Shown: one piece after another, positions 1 to 9,582 of the stretch
Layout of the letters: the number at the start of each line of letters is the position of its first letter
How positions within the stretch are numbered: position 1 is the first letter of the stretch
Origin: Micromonospora chokoriensis
GTDB lineage: Bacteria > Actinomycetota > Actinomycetes > Mycobacteriales > Micromonosporaceae
Assembly (NCBI RefSeq): GCF_900091505.1
Contig: NZ_LT607409.1
Coordinates: 6,820,001 to 6,884,000, forward strand
Direction of reading: 5' to 3'
Length of the DNA: 64,000 nt
Position numbers and translations under genes: made by a program
Notes under the pieces: generated by a model
Told to the model about the DNA's origin: nothing
The model's database searches: none
What the model saw: the letters and a program-made list of their open reading frames with translations, nothing else

Positions 1-359
1 CGGGCGTCCACGACTACGCCGTGCTCTCCGGCGCCGACCTCGTCGTCCGGGGGCACGCGCCGCACGGTGGGCCGTGGCGGGTCGCCGTGCACCACCCGAC
101 CGCCCCCGAGCGCGCGCCGCTGGTGTTGGAGATGACCGCCGGCGCGGTCGGCACCTCCGGGGTGACGGGAAGGCAGGGACATGTGGTGGACCCGCACACC
201 GGCGAGCCGGCCGACCACCTCGTCGCCGCCACCGTCGTGGGCCCCGACCTGACGATCGCCGACGCCTACGCCACCGCGCTGTACGCGGCCGGGCCCACCG
301 GCCTGTCGTGGTTCCGTGGCGACTCCGACTATCGCGCGCTCTTCGCGCACCGACGCTGA
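1..359 (+). CDS. apbE: FAD:protein FMN transferase (ApbE family), C-terminal part
   Basis: Only the last ~118 residues lie in the window; the frame is open from base 3 to the TGA at 357-359. ApbE enzymes move FMN from FAD onto Thr/Ser of target flavoproteins with Mg2+. Visible family hallmarks are the GTSG turn followed by the conserved VVDPHTGEPA segment, and the late TIADAYATAL helix that carries the metal-binding Asp and Thr. The start, any signal peptide and upstream partners are outside the window. A strong hairpin about 120 bases downstream probably ends the transcript. The family call is firm; the protein target is unknown. Confidence 0.85.
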   Translation, partial: GVHDYAVLSGADLVVRGHAPHGGPWRVAVHHPTAPERAPLVLEMTAGAVGTSGVTGRQGHVVDPHTGEPADHLVAATVVGPDLTIADAYATALYAAGPTGLSWFRGDSDYRALFAHRR

Positions 360-768
360 ACGGAAGACTGTCGCAGCGAGCCCGTCTCCCCGCGGTGCTC
401 CGGCCCGATTCGCACCTCGGCCGCCCCTGCCGGTGAACCCCGTCGCCGGTGGTGGTCGGCCGGTCGGGCCTTGCGATCGGCCCCCACGGTCTCGGCAACG
501 ACCGTGGGGGCCGGTCAGCGACGAGTGCGCGTGGCTCGCACAATCGAGGGGTGCGGACCGGTCGGGCCGGACGTCGACCGCGCCACCCGAAGACGGGCCG
601 GCGCCTCGACTCGGCCAGTGACCGCAGCACGTACGCTAGCGAATCGACGCAACTCGACGCAAGAGTCTCCACACCGGACCGTCGTGACCGGAGACTGCGG
701 AATTCGGCTGCTGGGCTGGCGGCGAGGCAGTTTCGACATGGTGAACGCCGGATGGCACGCTGTCCGCC
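360..768. other. Gene-free stretch after apbE-like gene
   Basis: About 410 bases with no convincing gene; short open frames here lack ribosome sites and family resemblance. It holds the 478-513 hairpin and, near 643-660, two adjacent copies of tcgacgcaa. A CACGCT box seven bases before the GTG at 769 could be a -10 for a leaderless transcript. I see nothing else. Confidence 0.5.
478..513 (+). terminator. Hairpin terminator downstream of the apbE-like gene
   Basis: A perfect 13-bp stem (478-490 with 501-513, arms reading cggcccccacggt and its complement) encloses a 10-base loop. There is no clear T-tract, as is common for actinobacterial terminators. It lies ~120 bases after the apbE-like stop. 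Confidence 0.65.
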
Positions 769-1125
769 GTGAGTTTCGATCTGAGTGTGTGGGCCCTGGA
801 GGACGGGGCGACGCCCGAGGACGTACGGACAGCGGTCGACGGTTGCCGTCAGGGGCGACACGTGGACCGTTACCCGGACCCGAGGGTGGTCAGCTTCTAC
901 CGGGCCATCACCGCCTCCTATCCGGACCGCCATCCCGGCCCGAACAGCCCGTGGGCGGTGGCGCCACTGCACGCCGCTCACGACCACGTCGAGCTGAACC
1001 TGCACCCGACCTGCGCCGACCAGGTGCTGCTGGACATCGAGCGGTTGGCCGGCGAGCACGGGCTCATGCTGTTCGACCCGCAGGACGGCTCGGTCTACCC
1101 GCCCCCGGCCCGGATGCCCGGCTGA
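769..1125 (+). CDS. Conserved hypothetical protein, 118 aa
   Basis: Begins at GTG 769 with MSFDLSVWALEDG and ends just before the terminator shared with serA. The N-terminal MSFDLxVW start, the central SFYRAITASYP segment, the SPWAVAPLHAAHDHVELN strand-rich part and the C-terminal LLDIERLAGEHGLMLFDPQ resemble small actinobacterial proteins of unknown role that I cannot name. There is no signal peptide or membrane segment, so it is presumably cytosolic. No Shine-Dalgarno sequence precedes the start; CACGCT at 757-762 suggests leaderless expression. It is convergent with serA. No function is proposed. Confidence 0.75.
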   Translation: MSFDLSVWALEDGATPEDVRTAVDGCRQGRHVDRYPDPRVVSFYRAITASYPDRHPGPNSPWAVAPLHAAHDHVELNLHPTCADQVLLDIERLAGEHGLMLFDPQDGSVYPPPARMPG

Positions 1126-1154
1126 CCCGGGTCACCTCACCCCGGACACGACAA

Positions 1155-1179
1155 GGGGCCCAGCGGATCGCCGGGCCCC
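1155..1179. terminator. Bidirectional terminator between the 769 gene and serA
   Basis: Stem ggggccc (1155-1161) pairs with gggcccc (1173-1179) around an 11-base loop. It sits between two convergent stop codons (1125 and 1199), so it can serve both transcripts. Confidence 0.6.
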
Positions 1180-1198
1180 CATGGTGCTGTGTCGTCGA

Positions 1199-2797
1199 CT
1201 ACTCGTCGCGCAGGTCGGCCGCGCTGGCCGCCGTGGCGCCGATCGAGTCGGCGGCCGAGGTGAGCAGGTCCGCGCCGAGCGCCTGGTCGACGGTGAGCGT
1301 CATCAGCGTCTCGCCACCCGCCTCACGCCGGGCCACCTGCATGGCCGCGATGTTGATGCCCGACTCGCCGAGCAGCGTGCCGACGGTGCCGACGACGCCG
1401 GGCCGGTCCGCGTAGCGCAGGAAGAGCAGGATGCCCTCCGCGCCGATCTCCACGTCGAAGCCGTCCACCTCGGTCAGCTTGAGGACGTCCCGAGCGCCGG
1501 AGTGGGTGACCGTGCCGGAGACGCTGACCGTACGGCCGTCGGGCAGCGCGCCACGCACCGTGACCAGGGTGGACTGCTCGGCCGTCTCGGCCAGGGTCGC
1601 CAGGGTGACCTCGACGCCGCGTTCCGCCGCCAGGTGCGGGGCGTTGACGTAGGTGACCTGCTCCTCGACGACCGAGCTGAACAGACCCTTGGTGGCGGCG
1701 AGCTTGAGCACCGACACGTCGTGGCTGACGATCTCGCCGCGCACCTCGACGGTGACGCTGGCGGCGACCCCACCGGCGACAGCGGTGAACGCCCGACCCA
1801 GCTTCTCGGCCAGCGGCAGCAGCGGCCGGACGTCCTCGGCGACCACACCACCGGCCTGCACGTTCACCGCGTCCGGGACGAACTCGCCCTGCAACGCCAG
1901 CTTGACGCTCTTGGCCACGGCGAGACCGGCCTTGTCCTGCGCCTCGTGGGTGGAGGCGCCCAGGTGCGGGGTGGCCACCACGTTGTCGAAGGCGAACAGC
2001 GGCGAGGAGGTGCACGGCTCCTTGCTGTACACGTCGACGCCGGCGCCGGCGACCCGACCCTCGGCGATCGCGTCGGCGAGCGCCTGCTCGTCGACGAGCC
2101 CGCCACGGGCGGCGTTGACGATGCGGACGCCGGGCTTGACGATCGCCAGCTCCTTCTCACCGATCAGCCCCACCGTCTCCGGCGTCTTCGGCAGGTGGAT
2201 GGAGATGAAGTCGCTCTCCCGCAGCAGCTCCTCCAACCCGACCAGACGTACGCCGAGCTGCGCCGCACGGGCCGGCTGAATGTACGGGTCGTACGCGATC
2301 AGCCGGGTGCCGAAGGCGGCGATGCGCTGCGCGAAGAGCACCCCGATGCGACCGAGCCCGACCACGCCGACGGTCTTGCCCTGCACCTCGACGCCCGTGT
2401 ACTTCGACCGCTTCCACTCCCCCGCCTTGAGGGCGGAGCTGGCGCTCGCGGTGTTGCGGGCGACGGCGAGCAGCAGTGCGACGGCCTGCTCGGCGGCGGA
2501 GACGATGTTGGAGGTGGGCGCGTTGACGACCATGACGCCCCGGGCGGTGGCCGCCGGCACCTCGACGTTGTCCAGTCCGACGCCGGCCCGGGCGACCACC
2601 TTGAGTCGCGGCGCGGCGGCGACCGCCTCGGCGTCGATCTGGGTCGCGCTTCGCACGATGACGGCGTCGGCCTCGGAGAGCGCCGAGAGCAGGGCCGGAC
2701 GGTCGGTGCCGTCGACGTGACGGACGTCGAAGTCGTGGGCGAGCACCTCGATGGCGGCGGGGGCGAGTTCTTCGGCGATCAGTACGACAGGATTCAT
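1199..2797 (-). CDS. serA: D-3-phosphoglycerate dehydrogenase
   Basis: Oxidises 3-phosphoglycerate to 3-phosphohydroxypyruvate with NAD+, the first step of serine synthesis, in the cytosol. The chosen start MNPVVLIAEEL at 2797 is preceded by AGGA and gives 532 aa, the length of the long actinobacterial type; the frame stays open upstream without homology. Visible are the NAD-binding VGLGRIG near residues 146-152, the catalytic Arg in NAARGGLVDE, the catalytic His in TPHLGAST, an intervening ASB-type domain, and a C-terminal ACT domain (FLRYADRPGVVGTVG...) expected to bind serine for feedback control. It lies downstream of ilvBNC on the same strand but is separated by ~550 bases. Confidence 0.96.
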   Translation of the reverse strand: MNPVVLIAEELAPAAIEVLAHDFDVRHVDGTDRPALLSALSEADAVIVRSATQIDAEAVAAAPRLKVVARAGVGLDNVEVPAATARGVMVVNAPTSNIVSAAEQAVALLLAVARNTASASSALKAGEWKRSKYTGVEVQGKTVGVVGLGRIGVLFAQRIAAFGTRLIAYDPYIQPARAAQLGVRLVGLEELLRESDFISIHLPKTPETVGLIGEKELAIVKPGVRIVNAARGGLVDEQALADAIAEGRVAGAGVDVYSKEPCTSSPLFAFDNVVATPHLGASTHEAQDKAGLAVAKSVKLALQGEFVPDAVNVQAGGVVAEDVRPLLPLAEKLGRAFTAVAGGVAASVTVEVRGEIVSHDVSVLKLAATKGLFSSVVEEQVTYVNAPHLAAERGVEVTLATLAETAEQSTLVTVRGALPDGRTVSVSGTVTHSGARDVLKLTEVDGFDVEIGAEGILLFLRYADRPGVVGTVGTLLGESGINIAAMQVARREAGGETLMTLTVDQALGADLLTSAADSIGATAASAADLRDE

Positions 2798-2836
2798 CGG
2801 TCCTCGTAGAGGTCGTGTTTGCGATCGGCCCGGGCG

Positions 2837-2860
2837 GCGGGGCGCCGCACTGCGCCCCGC
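2837..2860 (-). promoter_or_regulatory. Hairpin in the serA 5' region
   Basis: A perfect 9-bp stem gcggggcgc (2837-2845) and gcgccccgc (2852-2860) with a 6-base loop lies 40-63 bases upstream of the serA start. No T-run follows it in the serA direction. It may be a leader structure or an upstream terminator; function is not shown. Confidence 0.35.
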
Positions 2861-3063
2861 GCTGATCCGTGCCGTGGCCGTCAGGTGCCGGGTGCTGCAC
2901 CTACAGGCGATCGTAGGGGCCGCGCTGCCCGGCATGTTCCGGTCTGCGGGGTGAGGGCCCTCACACGCCCGGTCGAGCGACGGACATCAGCAGTTCACCT
3001 GACCGAAACGGTTGCGCCGGCCCACTACAAACGGATTCAGGAACCACGCTGAGGGAGGCGTCC

Positions 3064-3349
3064 GTGCCGATCGCCGTACGTGTCGCCCTGCTGCGGCAGC
3101 TCAGCCGCGTCGATCTCGCACGGTTCGGGCCGACGTTGGCTGAGGCGTTGGTCACCCGGTCCCAGCAGGTGAGGATCCGACGCCGCTTCGTGCGCCGGCG
3201 GACCGCCGCCGCCGACGAGGCGGTCGCGCTCTACCGGCGGCTGGTCCACGACCGACCGGGTCGGCACGAGGTGGGACGCGCGCGGGCGCGGGACGTGAGA
3301 ACGCGACCGCCCGGCCGTGTCGTGCACGGCCGGGCGGGTGACGCGAACG

Positions 3350-3366
<17 letters not shown>
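3064..3366 (+). CDS. Possible small basic protein, about 100 aa
   Basis: The GTG at 3064 follows a good ribosome site (gggaggcg), and GC at third codon positions stays high until ~3285, which supports translation. The product MPIAVRVALLRQLSRVDLAR... is short, Arg-rich and of no family I recognise. It is divergent from serA. Oddly, its 3' part runs through the ilvC terminator hairpin (3307-3337) and overlaps the end of ilvC by 17 bases, so the real protein may be shorter, or the frame may be a chance extension. Treat as tentative. Confidence 0.4.
3307..3337 (-). terminator. ilvBNC operon terminator
   Basis: A perfect 13-bp stem (3307-3319 with 3325-3337) and 5-base loop stands 13 bases past the ilvC stop. 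GC-rich, without a T-tract. Confidence 0.7.
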
Positions 3367-4363
<997 letters not shown>

Positions 4364-4453
4364 GAGAACTTCCCTTTCGTACGACGGCCGGGGCGGCCCG
4401 TCGTGGTTTCTGTGGTTGGGTCCGGGAGGCCCGCCGGGGCCGACCGGTGGCGG

Positions 4454-4969
4454 TCAGGCGGCCCGGAGCGCGGGACCGGCGGTGATCGAACGCGAGCCGC
4501 GTCCGATCGCCACCAGCCCGGACTGGACCATCTCCTTGATGCCGAAGGCCTCGAGGTCGCGCAGCAGCGCGTCGAGCTTGTCGGGGGTGCCGGTGGCCTC
4601 GATGGTGAGCGTGTCCGGTGCGACGTCGACGACCCGGGCGCGGAACAGGTTGACGGTCTCCAGCACCTGGGATCTCGCGGCGCGGTCGGCGCGGACCTTC
4701 ACCAGCAGCAACTCCCGGGCAACCGACACCTGAGGATCCAACTCGACGATCTTCAGCACGTTGACCAGCTTGTTGAGCTGCTTGGTGACCTGCTCCAACG
4801 GGGACGACTCGGCGTTGACCACGATGGTGATCCGGGAGACGTCCGGGTTCTCGGTCTCGCCGACGGCGAGGCTGTCGATGTTGAATCCGCGGCGGGAGAA
4901 CAGGCCGGAGACGCGGGCGAGCACGCCGGGCTTGTTCTCCACGAGCACGGACAGGGTGTGCATGGTCAC
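4454..4969 (-). CDS. ilvN: Acetolactate synthase small (regulatory) subunit
   Basis: Regulatory subunit that binds IlvB and gives valine feedback inhibition. It is 171 aa. An N-terminal ACT domain (TLSVLVENKPGVLARVSGLF at residues 5-24, then the FNIDSLAVG strand) is followed by the C-terminal ALS small-subunit domain. GTG at 4969 lies close behind AAGGAG and is preferred over the ATG two codons later. It sits between ilvB (58-base gap) and ilvC (90-base gap) and should share the attenuated ilvB transcript. Confidence 0.96.
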   Translation of the reverse strand: MTMHTLSVLVENKPGVLARVSGLFSRRGFNIDSLAVGETENPDVSRITIVVNAESSPLEQVTKQLNKLVNVLKIVELDPQVSVARELLLVKVRADRAARSQVLETVNLFRARVVDVAPDTLTIEATGTPDKLDALLRDLEAFGIKEMVQSGLVAIGRGSRSITAGPALRAA

Positions 4970-5027
4970 TGCGTCTCCTTCTTCATGCCCTCACGGCCCT
5001 CGCTGCGCTCGGTGCATTCGTTCATGA

Positions 5028-6911
5028 CTAGATGTCGTCCTCGTCGAAGACCGGGCGGACGCCGCGGGCGAACATGATCTCGTCATTGCTGGTGCCGGCG
5101 GCGACCATCGGCCAGACCATCGCGTCCTTGCCGACCACGAAGTCGATCACCACCGGGGCGTCGTTGATCTCCATGGCGGCGGCGATGGTCTTGTCGACGT
5201 CGGCCGCGTTCTCGCAGCGCAGGCCGACGCAGCCCAACGCCTCGGCGAGCTTGACGAAGTCGGGGATGCGGTGCTTGTGCGTGCCCAGCTCGGTGTTGGA
5301 GTAGCGCTCGTTGTAGAACAGCGTCTGCCACTGCCGGACCATGCCGAGGTTGCCGTTGTTGATGACCGCGATCTTGACCGGGATGCCCTCCAGCGCACAG
5401 GTGGCCAGCTCCTGGTTGGTCATCTGGAAGCAGCCGTCACCGTCCACCGCCCAGACCACGGTGTCCGGCTTGCCGACCTTCGCGCCCATCGCCGCCGGCA
5501 CCGCGTAGCCCATCGTGCCGAGACCACCGGAGTTCAACCAGGTGTGCGGCTTCTCGTAGGAGATGAACTGGGAGGCCCACATCTGGTGCTGGCCCACCCC
5601 GGCCACGAAGATCGTGTCGGGGCCGGCGATCTCACCCAGGCGCTCGATCACGTACTGCGGGGAGAGCGTGCCGTCGGACGGCTCGTCGTAGCCCAGCGGG
5701 TAGCGGTCGCGCAGGTCGTCCAGTTGCGTCCACCAGTCGCCCAGGTCGGTGGTACGCCCCGCCGACCGCTCGACCGTCACCGCGGCGATCAGCTCGTCGA
5801 TGACGTGCTTGGCGTCCCCGACGATCGGCACGTCCACGTGCCGGTTCTTGCCGATCTCCGCCGGGTCGATGTCCGCGTGCACCACAGTCGCGTCCGGGGC
5901 GAACGAGTCCAGCTTGCCGGTGACCCGGTCGTCGAACCGCGCGCCCAGCGCCACGATCAGGTCCGACTTCTGCAGGCCGTAGACCGCGGCCACAGTGCCG
6001 TGCATGCCGGGCATCCCCAGGTGCTGCCGGTGCGAGTCGGGGAACGCGCCCAGCGCCATCAGCGTGGTGACCACCGGGATGCCGGTCAACTCGGCCAGCC
6101 GGCGCAGCCCGTCGGTGGCGCCGGCCTTGAGCACCCCGCCGCCGACGTAGAGCACCGGCCGACGGGCGCCGGCCATCAGCCGCGCCGCCTCCCGGATCTG
6201 CTTGCCGTGCGGGTGCAGGGTGGGCCGGTAGCCGGGCAGGTCCAGGGTGGGCGGCCAGGCGAAGGTGGTCGGCGCCTGGAGCACGTCCTTGGGGATGTCC
6301 ACCAGCACCGGGCCGGGCCGCCCGCTGCTGGCCAGGTGGAACGCCTCGGCCAGCACCCGCGGGATCTCCTCGGCGGTCTGGACGAGGAAGTTGTGCTTGG
6401 TGATCGGCAGGGTGATGCCCTGGATGTCCGCCTCCTGGAAGGCGTCGGTGCCGATCGACGGACGGGCCACCTGCCCGGTGATCGCGACCATCGCCACCGA
6501 GTCCATGTACGCGTCGGCGATCGGGGTGACCAGGTTCGTCGCGCCCGGGCCGGAGGTGGCGATGCAGACGCCGACCTTGCCGGTGGCCTGCGCATACCCC
6601 GTCGCCGCGTGCCCGGCGCCCTGCTCGTGACGCACCAGGATGTGCCGGACCGTGGAGTCGTAGAGCGGGTCGTACGCCGGCAGGATCGCGCCGCCCGGGA
6701 TGCCGAAGACGACGTCGACGCCGAGCGCCTCGAGGGACCGCACGAGCGAGCCGGCCCCGGAGACCTGGGCGGGAGCGGAGGGCCGTACCGCCGGAACGGC
6801 CGCGGTCGCCGCGCTGCGTGCGGCGGCCGGGTCGACGTCGACGCTCGGGTCGGCGGCCGCGCGGGCCCGGCGGGCGGTGTGGGCGAGGGTCTCGGGCGTG
6901 GGTCTCGTCAT
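5028..6911 (-). CDS. ilvB: Acetolactate synthase large (catalytic) subunit
   Basis: ThDP- and FAD-dependent enzyme that condenses pyruvate with pyruvate or 2-ketobutyrate, the first committed step of branched-chain synthesis. The start MTRPTPETL at 6911 gives 628 aa; the frame extends further upstream, but that part is the leader and terminator. After ~55 Ala/Arg-rich residues come FGIPGGAILPAYDPLY, the catalytic Glu in VRHEQGAGH, the FAD-binding middle domain and the ThDP/Mg motif GDGCFQMTNQE followed by INNGNLGMVRQWQ. It heads ilvBNC and is preceded by a leader peptide and attenuator. Confidence 0.97.
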   Translation of the reverse strand: MTRPTPETLAHTARRARAAADPSVDVDPAAARSAATAAVPAVRPSAPAQVSGAGSLVRSLEALGVDVVFGIPGGAILPAYDPLYDSTVRHILVRHEQGAGHAATGYAQATGKVGVCIATSGPGATNLVTPIADAYMDSVAMVAITGQVARPSIGTDAFQEADIQGITLPITKHNFLVQTAEEIPRVLAEAFHLASSGRPGPVLVDIPKDVLQAPTTFAWPPTLDLPGYRPTLHPHGKQIREAARLMAGARRPVLYVGGGVLKAGATDGLRRLAELTGIPVVTTLMALGAFPDSHRQHLGMPGMHGTVAAVYGLQKSDLIVALGARFDDRVTGKLDSFAPDATVVHADIDPAEIGKNRHVDVPIVGDAKHVIDELIAAVTVERSAGRTTDLGDWWTQLDDLRDRYPLGYDEPSDGTLSPQYVIERLGEIAGPDTIFVAGVGQHQMWASQFISYEKPHTWLNSGGLGTMGYAVPAAMGAKVGKPDTVVWAVDGDGCFQMTNQELATCALEGIPVKIAVINNGNLGMVRQWQTLFYNERYSNTELGTHKHRIPDFVKLAEALGCVGLRCENAADVDKTIAAAMEINDAPVVIDFVVGKDAMVWPMVAAGTSNDEIMFARGVRPVFDEDDI

Positions 6912-7000
6912 GGCGGTTCTGGCCTTCGGCTGGAGTGGCTGGTGGCTAGTCAAGCGTTGCGACACGGGCGGGGCCCGCCTCGCCAGGTTCCGATGGCAAT

Positions 7001-7031
7001 AAAAACGGCCCTCGTGCAGATGCACGGGGCC
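7001..7031 (-). terminator. Attenuator terminator in the ilvB leader
   Basis: On the minus strand ggcccCGTGCAtcTGCACGagggcc forms an 11-bp stem with one bulged base and is followed at once by GTTTTTATTG, a real U-tract, rare in this GC-rich window. It lies ~90 bases before the ilvB start and after the leader peptide, which is the place of a transcription attenuator. Confidence 0.8.
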
Positions 7032-7059
7032 AGCGCACTCTCATCAGGGAGAGTGCGCT
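7032..7059 (-). promoter_or_regulatory. Second leader hairpin of the ilvB attenuator
   Basis: A perfect 11-bp stem (7049-7059 with 7032-7042), loop of 6, abuts the attenuator terminator. Its 5' arm begins at the last base of the leader-peptide stop codon, so a ribosome on the leader would mask it. Likely the pause or anti-termination element; the alternative pairing was not computed. Confidence 0.65.
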
Positions 7060-7094
7060 CAGGTAAGTACTCGCAGCGACCGGTGTGACGACAT
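7059..7094 (-). CDS. ilvB leader peptide, 11 aa
   Basis: ATG at 7094 opens MSSHRSLRVLT and a TGA ends it at 7059. The codons before the stop are CTG CGA GTA CTT ACC: two Leu and one Val, with GTA and CTT being rare here. Position, size and the following hairpin and U-tract terminator match the leader-peptide attenuation described for actinobacterial ilvB genes. Starvation for charged Leu/Val tRNA would stall the ribosome and favour read-through into ilvBNC. No strong ribosome site is seen; the start may be close to the transcript 5' end. Confidence 0.7.
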   Translation of the reverse strand: MSSHRSLRVLT

Positions 7095-7098
7095 GCGG

Positions 7099-9471
7099 CT
7101 AAGCCTGACGCATCTCACGCGATGAGTCAACTGATCCCACATGTTGGTTAACGGACGTCGGCGCGTCGCCCGGCGACGCGCCATCGGCAGCCGGGCTGAG
7201 CTGCGCCGACCCACCCGGATTCCGACGTGGCGCGGGCACCGGAGCGGGCCGCGCACCCGGTGAGGTCGCCGCCTCCAGCATCGCCTCCAGGTGCTCGGCC
7301 GGCACCCCCCAGCCGAACAGCGCGCCCTGGCCGAACCGGCAGCCGGCGGCCACCACGGCGGCCAACTCGGTCGGCGTGGTGACCCCCTCCGCGATCACCT
7401 CCAGCCCCAACTGGTGCCCCAACCGCATGACGATGTCGACCATCGGCGCGAACGCCGGACCGTCCTGGTCGACCGGGCGGACCGGCTCGTGCTCGGCGAC
7501 CAGACTGTGGTCGATCTTCAAGATGTCGATCGGGAGGCGACGCAACTGCCCCAGCGACGAGTAGCCGGCCCCGAAGTCGTCCAGCGCGATCCGGACACCC
7601 GTCAACCGCAGCGCGGTCAGCCTCCGGATCAGCTCGTCCAGGTCGGTGGCGACCGCGTGCTCGGTGACCTCCAGCACCAGCCGCTGCGGCGGCACGTGGT
7701 GGGCGCGCAGCGCCTCGGCGACCTGGACCACGTACTCCGGGGCGTGCAACTCACGCGGTGACACGTTGACCGACACCCAGACGTCGTGCCCGTCCGCCAG
7801 CCAGCGGGAGAGCTGGTAGCAGGCCTGGTGCAGCACCCAGGCACCCAGCGGGGCGATCATCCCGCACTCCTCGGCGAGCGGGATGAACTCGTCCGGACGC
7901 ACGTTGCCCAACTCGGGGTGGCGCCAGCGCAGCAGCGCCTCCGCGCCGACCGGCCGTACCGACGGCAGTGACGCCACCGGCTGGAAGGCCAACCGCAGCT
8001 CGTCGCGGTCGATCGCGCCGCGCAGCTCGTGCTCCACCGCCGTGCGCCGCCGCAACAGCTGGTCGTAGGCGGCGTCGTAGCGCTCGATGCGGTTCTTGCC
8101 ACGCTGCTTGGCGTAACGCAGGGCCAGGTCGGCGTGGCGCAGCAGCAACTCCACGTCGGGTTCGCCGGCCCAACCGGCCACCCCGATGCTGACCGACAGG
8201 AAGACCGGCCCCTCCGGCTCGTCGTACGGCCGGTTGAGCACCCCGAGCAACCGTTCGGCGACCCGGTCCGCCTCGGCCGGCCGGCCCTGCATGAGGACGG
8301 CGAACTCGTCGCCGCCCAGCCGCGCGGCCACGTCGCCGGGGCGCAGGTTGCCACGCAGCCGCCGGCCCACCTCGGCCAGCACCGCGTCGCCCACGTCGTG
8401 GCCACGCATGTCGTTGACGTTCTTGAAGCCGTCCAGGTCGAGACCGAGCAGGGCGCGGGGAGTGCCCGTCGCAGCGCTGTCGTGCAGTGCGCGGAGCAGG
8501 CCGCGCCGGTTGGCCAACGACGTCAACGGGTCGGTGTGCGCCAGCTCACGGAAGTGCGCCTCCCGCTCGGCCAGGCGGTCCGCGTACCCCCGGACGTCGC
8601 GGAGGGTGACGTACTGGCGTGCCACCAGGGCGAAGCCCTCCACGCTGCCGGCCACGATGCCCGCCGCGGTGAACCGGCCGTCCTGGGCGAGGTGGTACAT
8701 CGCCGAGCCGGCCATCGCCAGCATCGGGGCGATGGCGTACTCACCGTCGCGGCCGATCAGGTCCAACTCGACCTGACCCGGCCGGTCGGCCCGGTGAACC
8801 GCGAAGGCGACGGTCGCCAGGCCGACGGCGAGCACCGCCGCGCCGGCCAGCGCCATCGTCGGCCCGGCCTGGCAGAGCCCGGTGCTGAGGCCCAGCCCGC
8901 CGCAGGTCACCGTGGTGATGCCGACACTGAGCGCGGCGAGTCGCCGACGCGGGCTCGCGGCGCGGAAGACCACGATCACGGCGAGACCGGCGGCGAGCGC
9001 CGCGCTCACCGTGGTGACGAGAATCGCCGGGCAGGCCATCGGGGTGGCGGCGCCGAGCAGCCGGGTGGGATCGGAGAAGAGCACCCAGCCGACGAACCAC
9101 AGCGCGGCGGCCATGACCAACCCGTCCAGCGCGAGGCGGGCCGTTCCCGTCGCGGTCGCGGCCACCCCCGGCAGCCGCAGCAGACCGGCGGCGAAGAGCA
9201 GCCCGCTCACCGCCGTGCCGATCGCCACCACTGTCGCCCAGCCCGTGCGCTGCCCCTGCTCGTGGGCCCAGTGCTCGTTCGCGGTGAGCGCGGCGAGAAC
9301 CCCGATCAGCAGGCTGACCAGCGCTCCCCCGGCGGCGGCGGCGAGCAGCACGTGTGCCGGTCGGCGCGACCCGGTGCGCCGTCCGGCGACCACTGCCAGC
9401 AGCCCGGCGGCCGCAGCGGAGACGAGCCCACTGAGCACCGCGACGGCGACCATGCCCGGGGGGAGATGCAC
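7099..9471 (-). CDS. Membrane GGDEF-EAL protein (c-di-GMP turnover)
   Basis: Predicted bifunctional diguanylate cyclase/phosphodiesterase of ~790 aa. The N-terminal ~270 residues are a run of hydrophobic helices (about seven), then a GGDEF domain with intact RLGGDEFAVL and an RPGD inhibitory-site motif just before it, then an EAL domain with all catalytic motifs: EALLRW, SVNVSPREL, VLEVTEH, ALDDFGAGYSS, ILKID, IAEGV and the Gln of CRFGQG. Both activities are therefore possible. GTG 9471 has GGAGG too close to be ideal; ATG 9453 is the alternative. It lies just upstream of the ilvB leader on the same strand and is divergent from ilvD; no link to branched-chain metabolism is evident. Confidence 0.9.
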   Translation of the reverse strand: MHLPPGMVAVAVLSGLVSAAAAGLLAVVAGRRTGSRRPAHVLLAAAAGGALVSLLIGVLAALTANEHWAHEQGQRTGWATVVAIGTAVSGLLFAAGLLRLPGVAATATGTARLALDGLVMAAALWFVGWVLFSDPTRLLGAATPMACPAILVTTVSAALAAGLAVIVVFRAASPRRRLAALSVGITTVTCGGLGLSTGLCQAGPTMALAGAAVLAVGLATVAFAVHRADRPGQVELDLIGRDGEYAIAPMLAMAGSAMYHLAQDGRFTAAGIVAGSVEGFALVARQYVTLRDVRGYADRLAEREAHFRELAHTDPLTSLANRRGLLRALHDSAATGTPRALLGLDLDGFKNVNDMRGHDVGDAVLAEVGRRLRGNLRPGDVAARLGGDEFAVLMQGRPAEADRVAERLLGVLNRPYDEPEGPVFLSVSIGVAGWAGEPDVELLLRHADLALRYAKQRGKNRIERYDAAYDQLLRRRTAVEHELRGAIDRDELRLAFQPVASLPSVRPVGAEALLRWRHPELGNVRPDEFIPLAEECGMIAPLGAWVLHQACYQLSRWLADGHDVWVSVNVSPRELHAPEYVVQVAEALRAHHVPPQRLVLEVTEHAVATDLDELIRRLTALRLTGVRIALDDFGAGYSSLGQLRRLPIDILKIDHSLVAEHEPVRPVDQDGPAFAPMVDIVMRLGHQLGLEVIAEGVTTPTELAAVVAAGCRFGQGALFGWGVPAEHLEAMLEAATSPGARPAPVPAPRRNPGGSAQLSPAADGASPGDAPTSVNQHVGSVDSSREMRQA

Positions 9472-9582
9472 GCCTCCAAGAGTGCCGGATGGGCGTACGC
9501 CGTGGGGGGCTGGGTGTGCATCTGTTGGGACACAGGGCCTACCGGGGAGGTTCGGCGCGGTGGCGGTGTCATGCTGGTACGC

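Noticed and set aside
1181..2809. A 542-aa plus-strand frame opposite serA
   Set aside because: Antisense shadow: composition is Gly/Arg/Asp-rich repeats of complemented codons, and serA on the minus strand has full motifs.
4970..5027. Palindromic ctcgctgcgctcg sequence between ilvB and ilvN
   Set aside because: Too short and weak to call a terminator or repeat from one copy, although a similar word occurs in the gatC-gatA gap.
6912..7025. 38-residue N-terminal extension of ilvB
   Set aside because: It is encoded by the attenuator hairpin and leader, and lacks a ribosome site; the start at 6911 suits the family.
8029..9582. Long plus-strand N-terminal extension of the ilvD frame
   Set aside because: It is antisense to the GGDEF-EAL gene; IlvD homology begins exactly at 9583.
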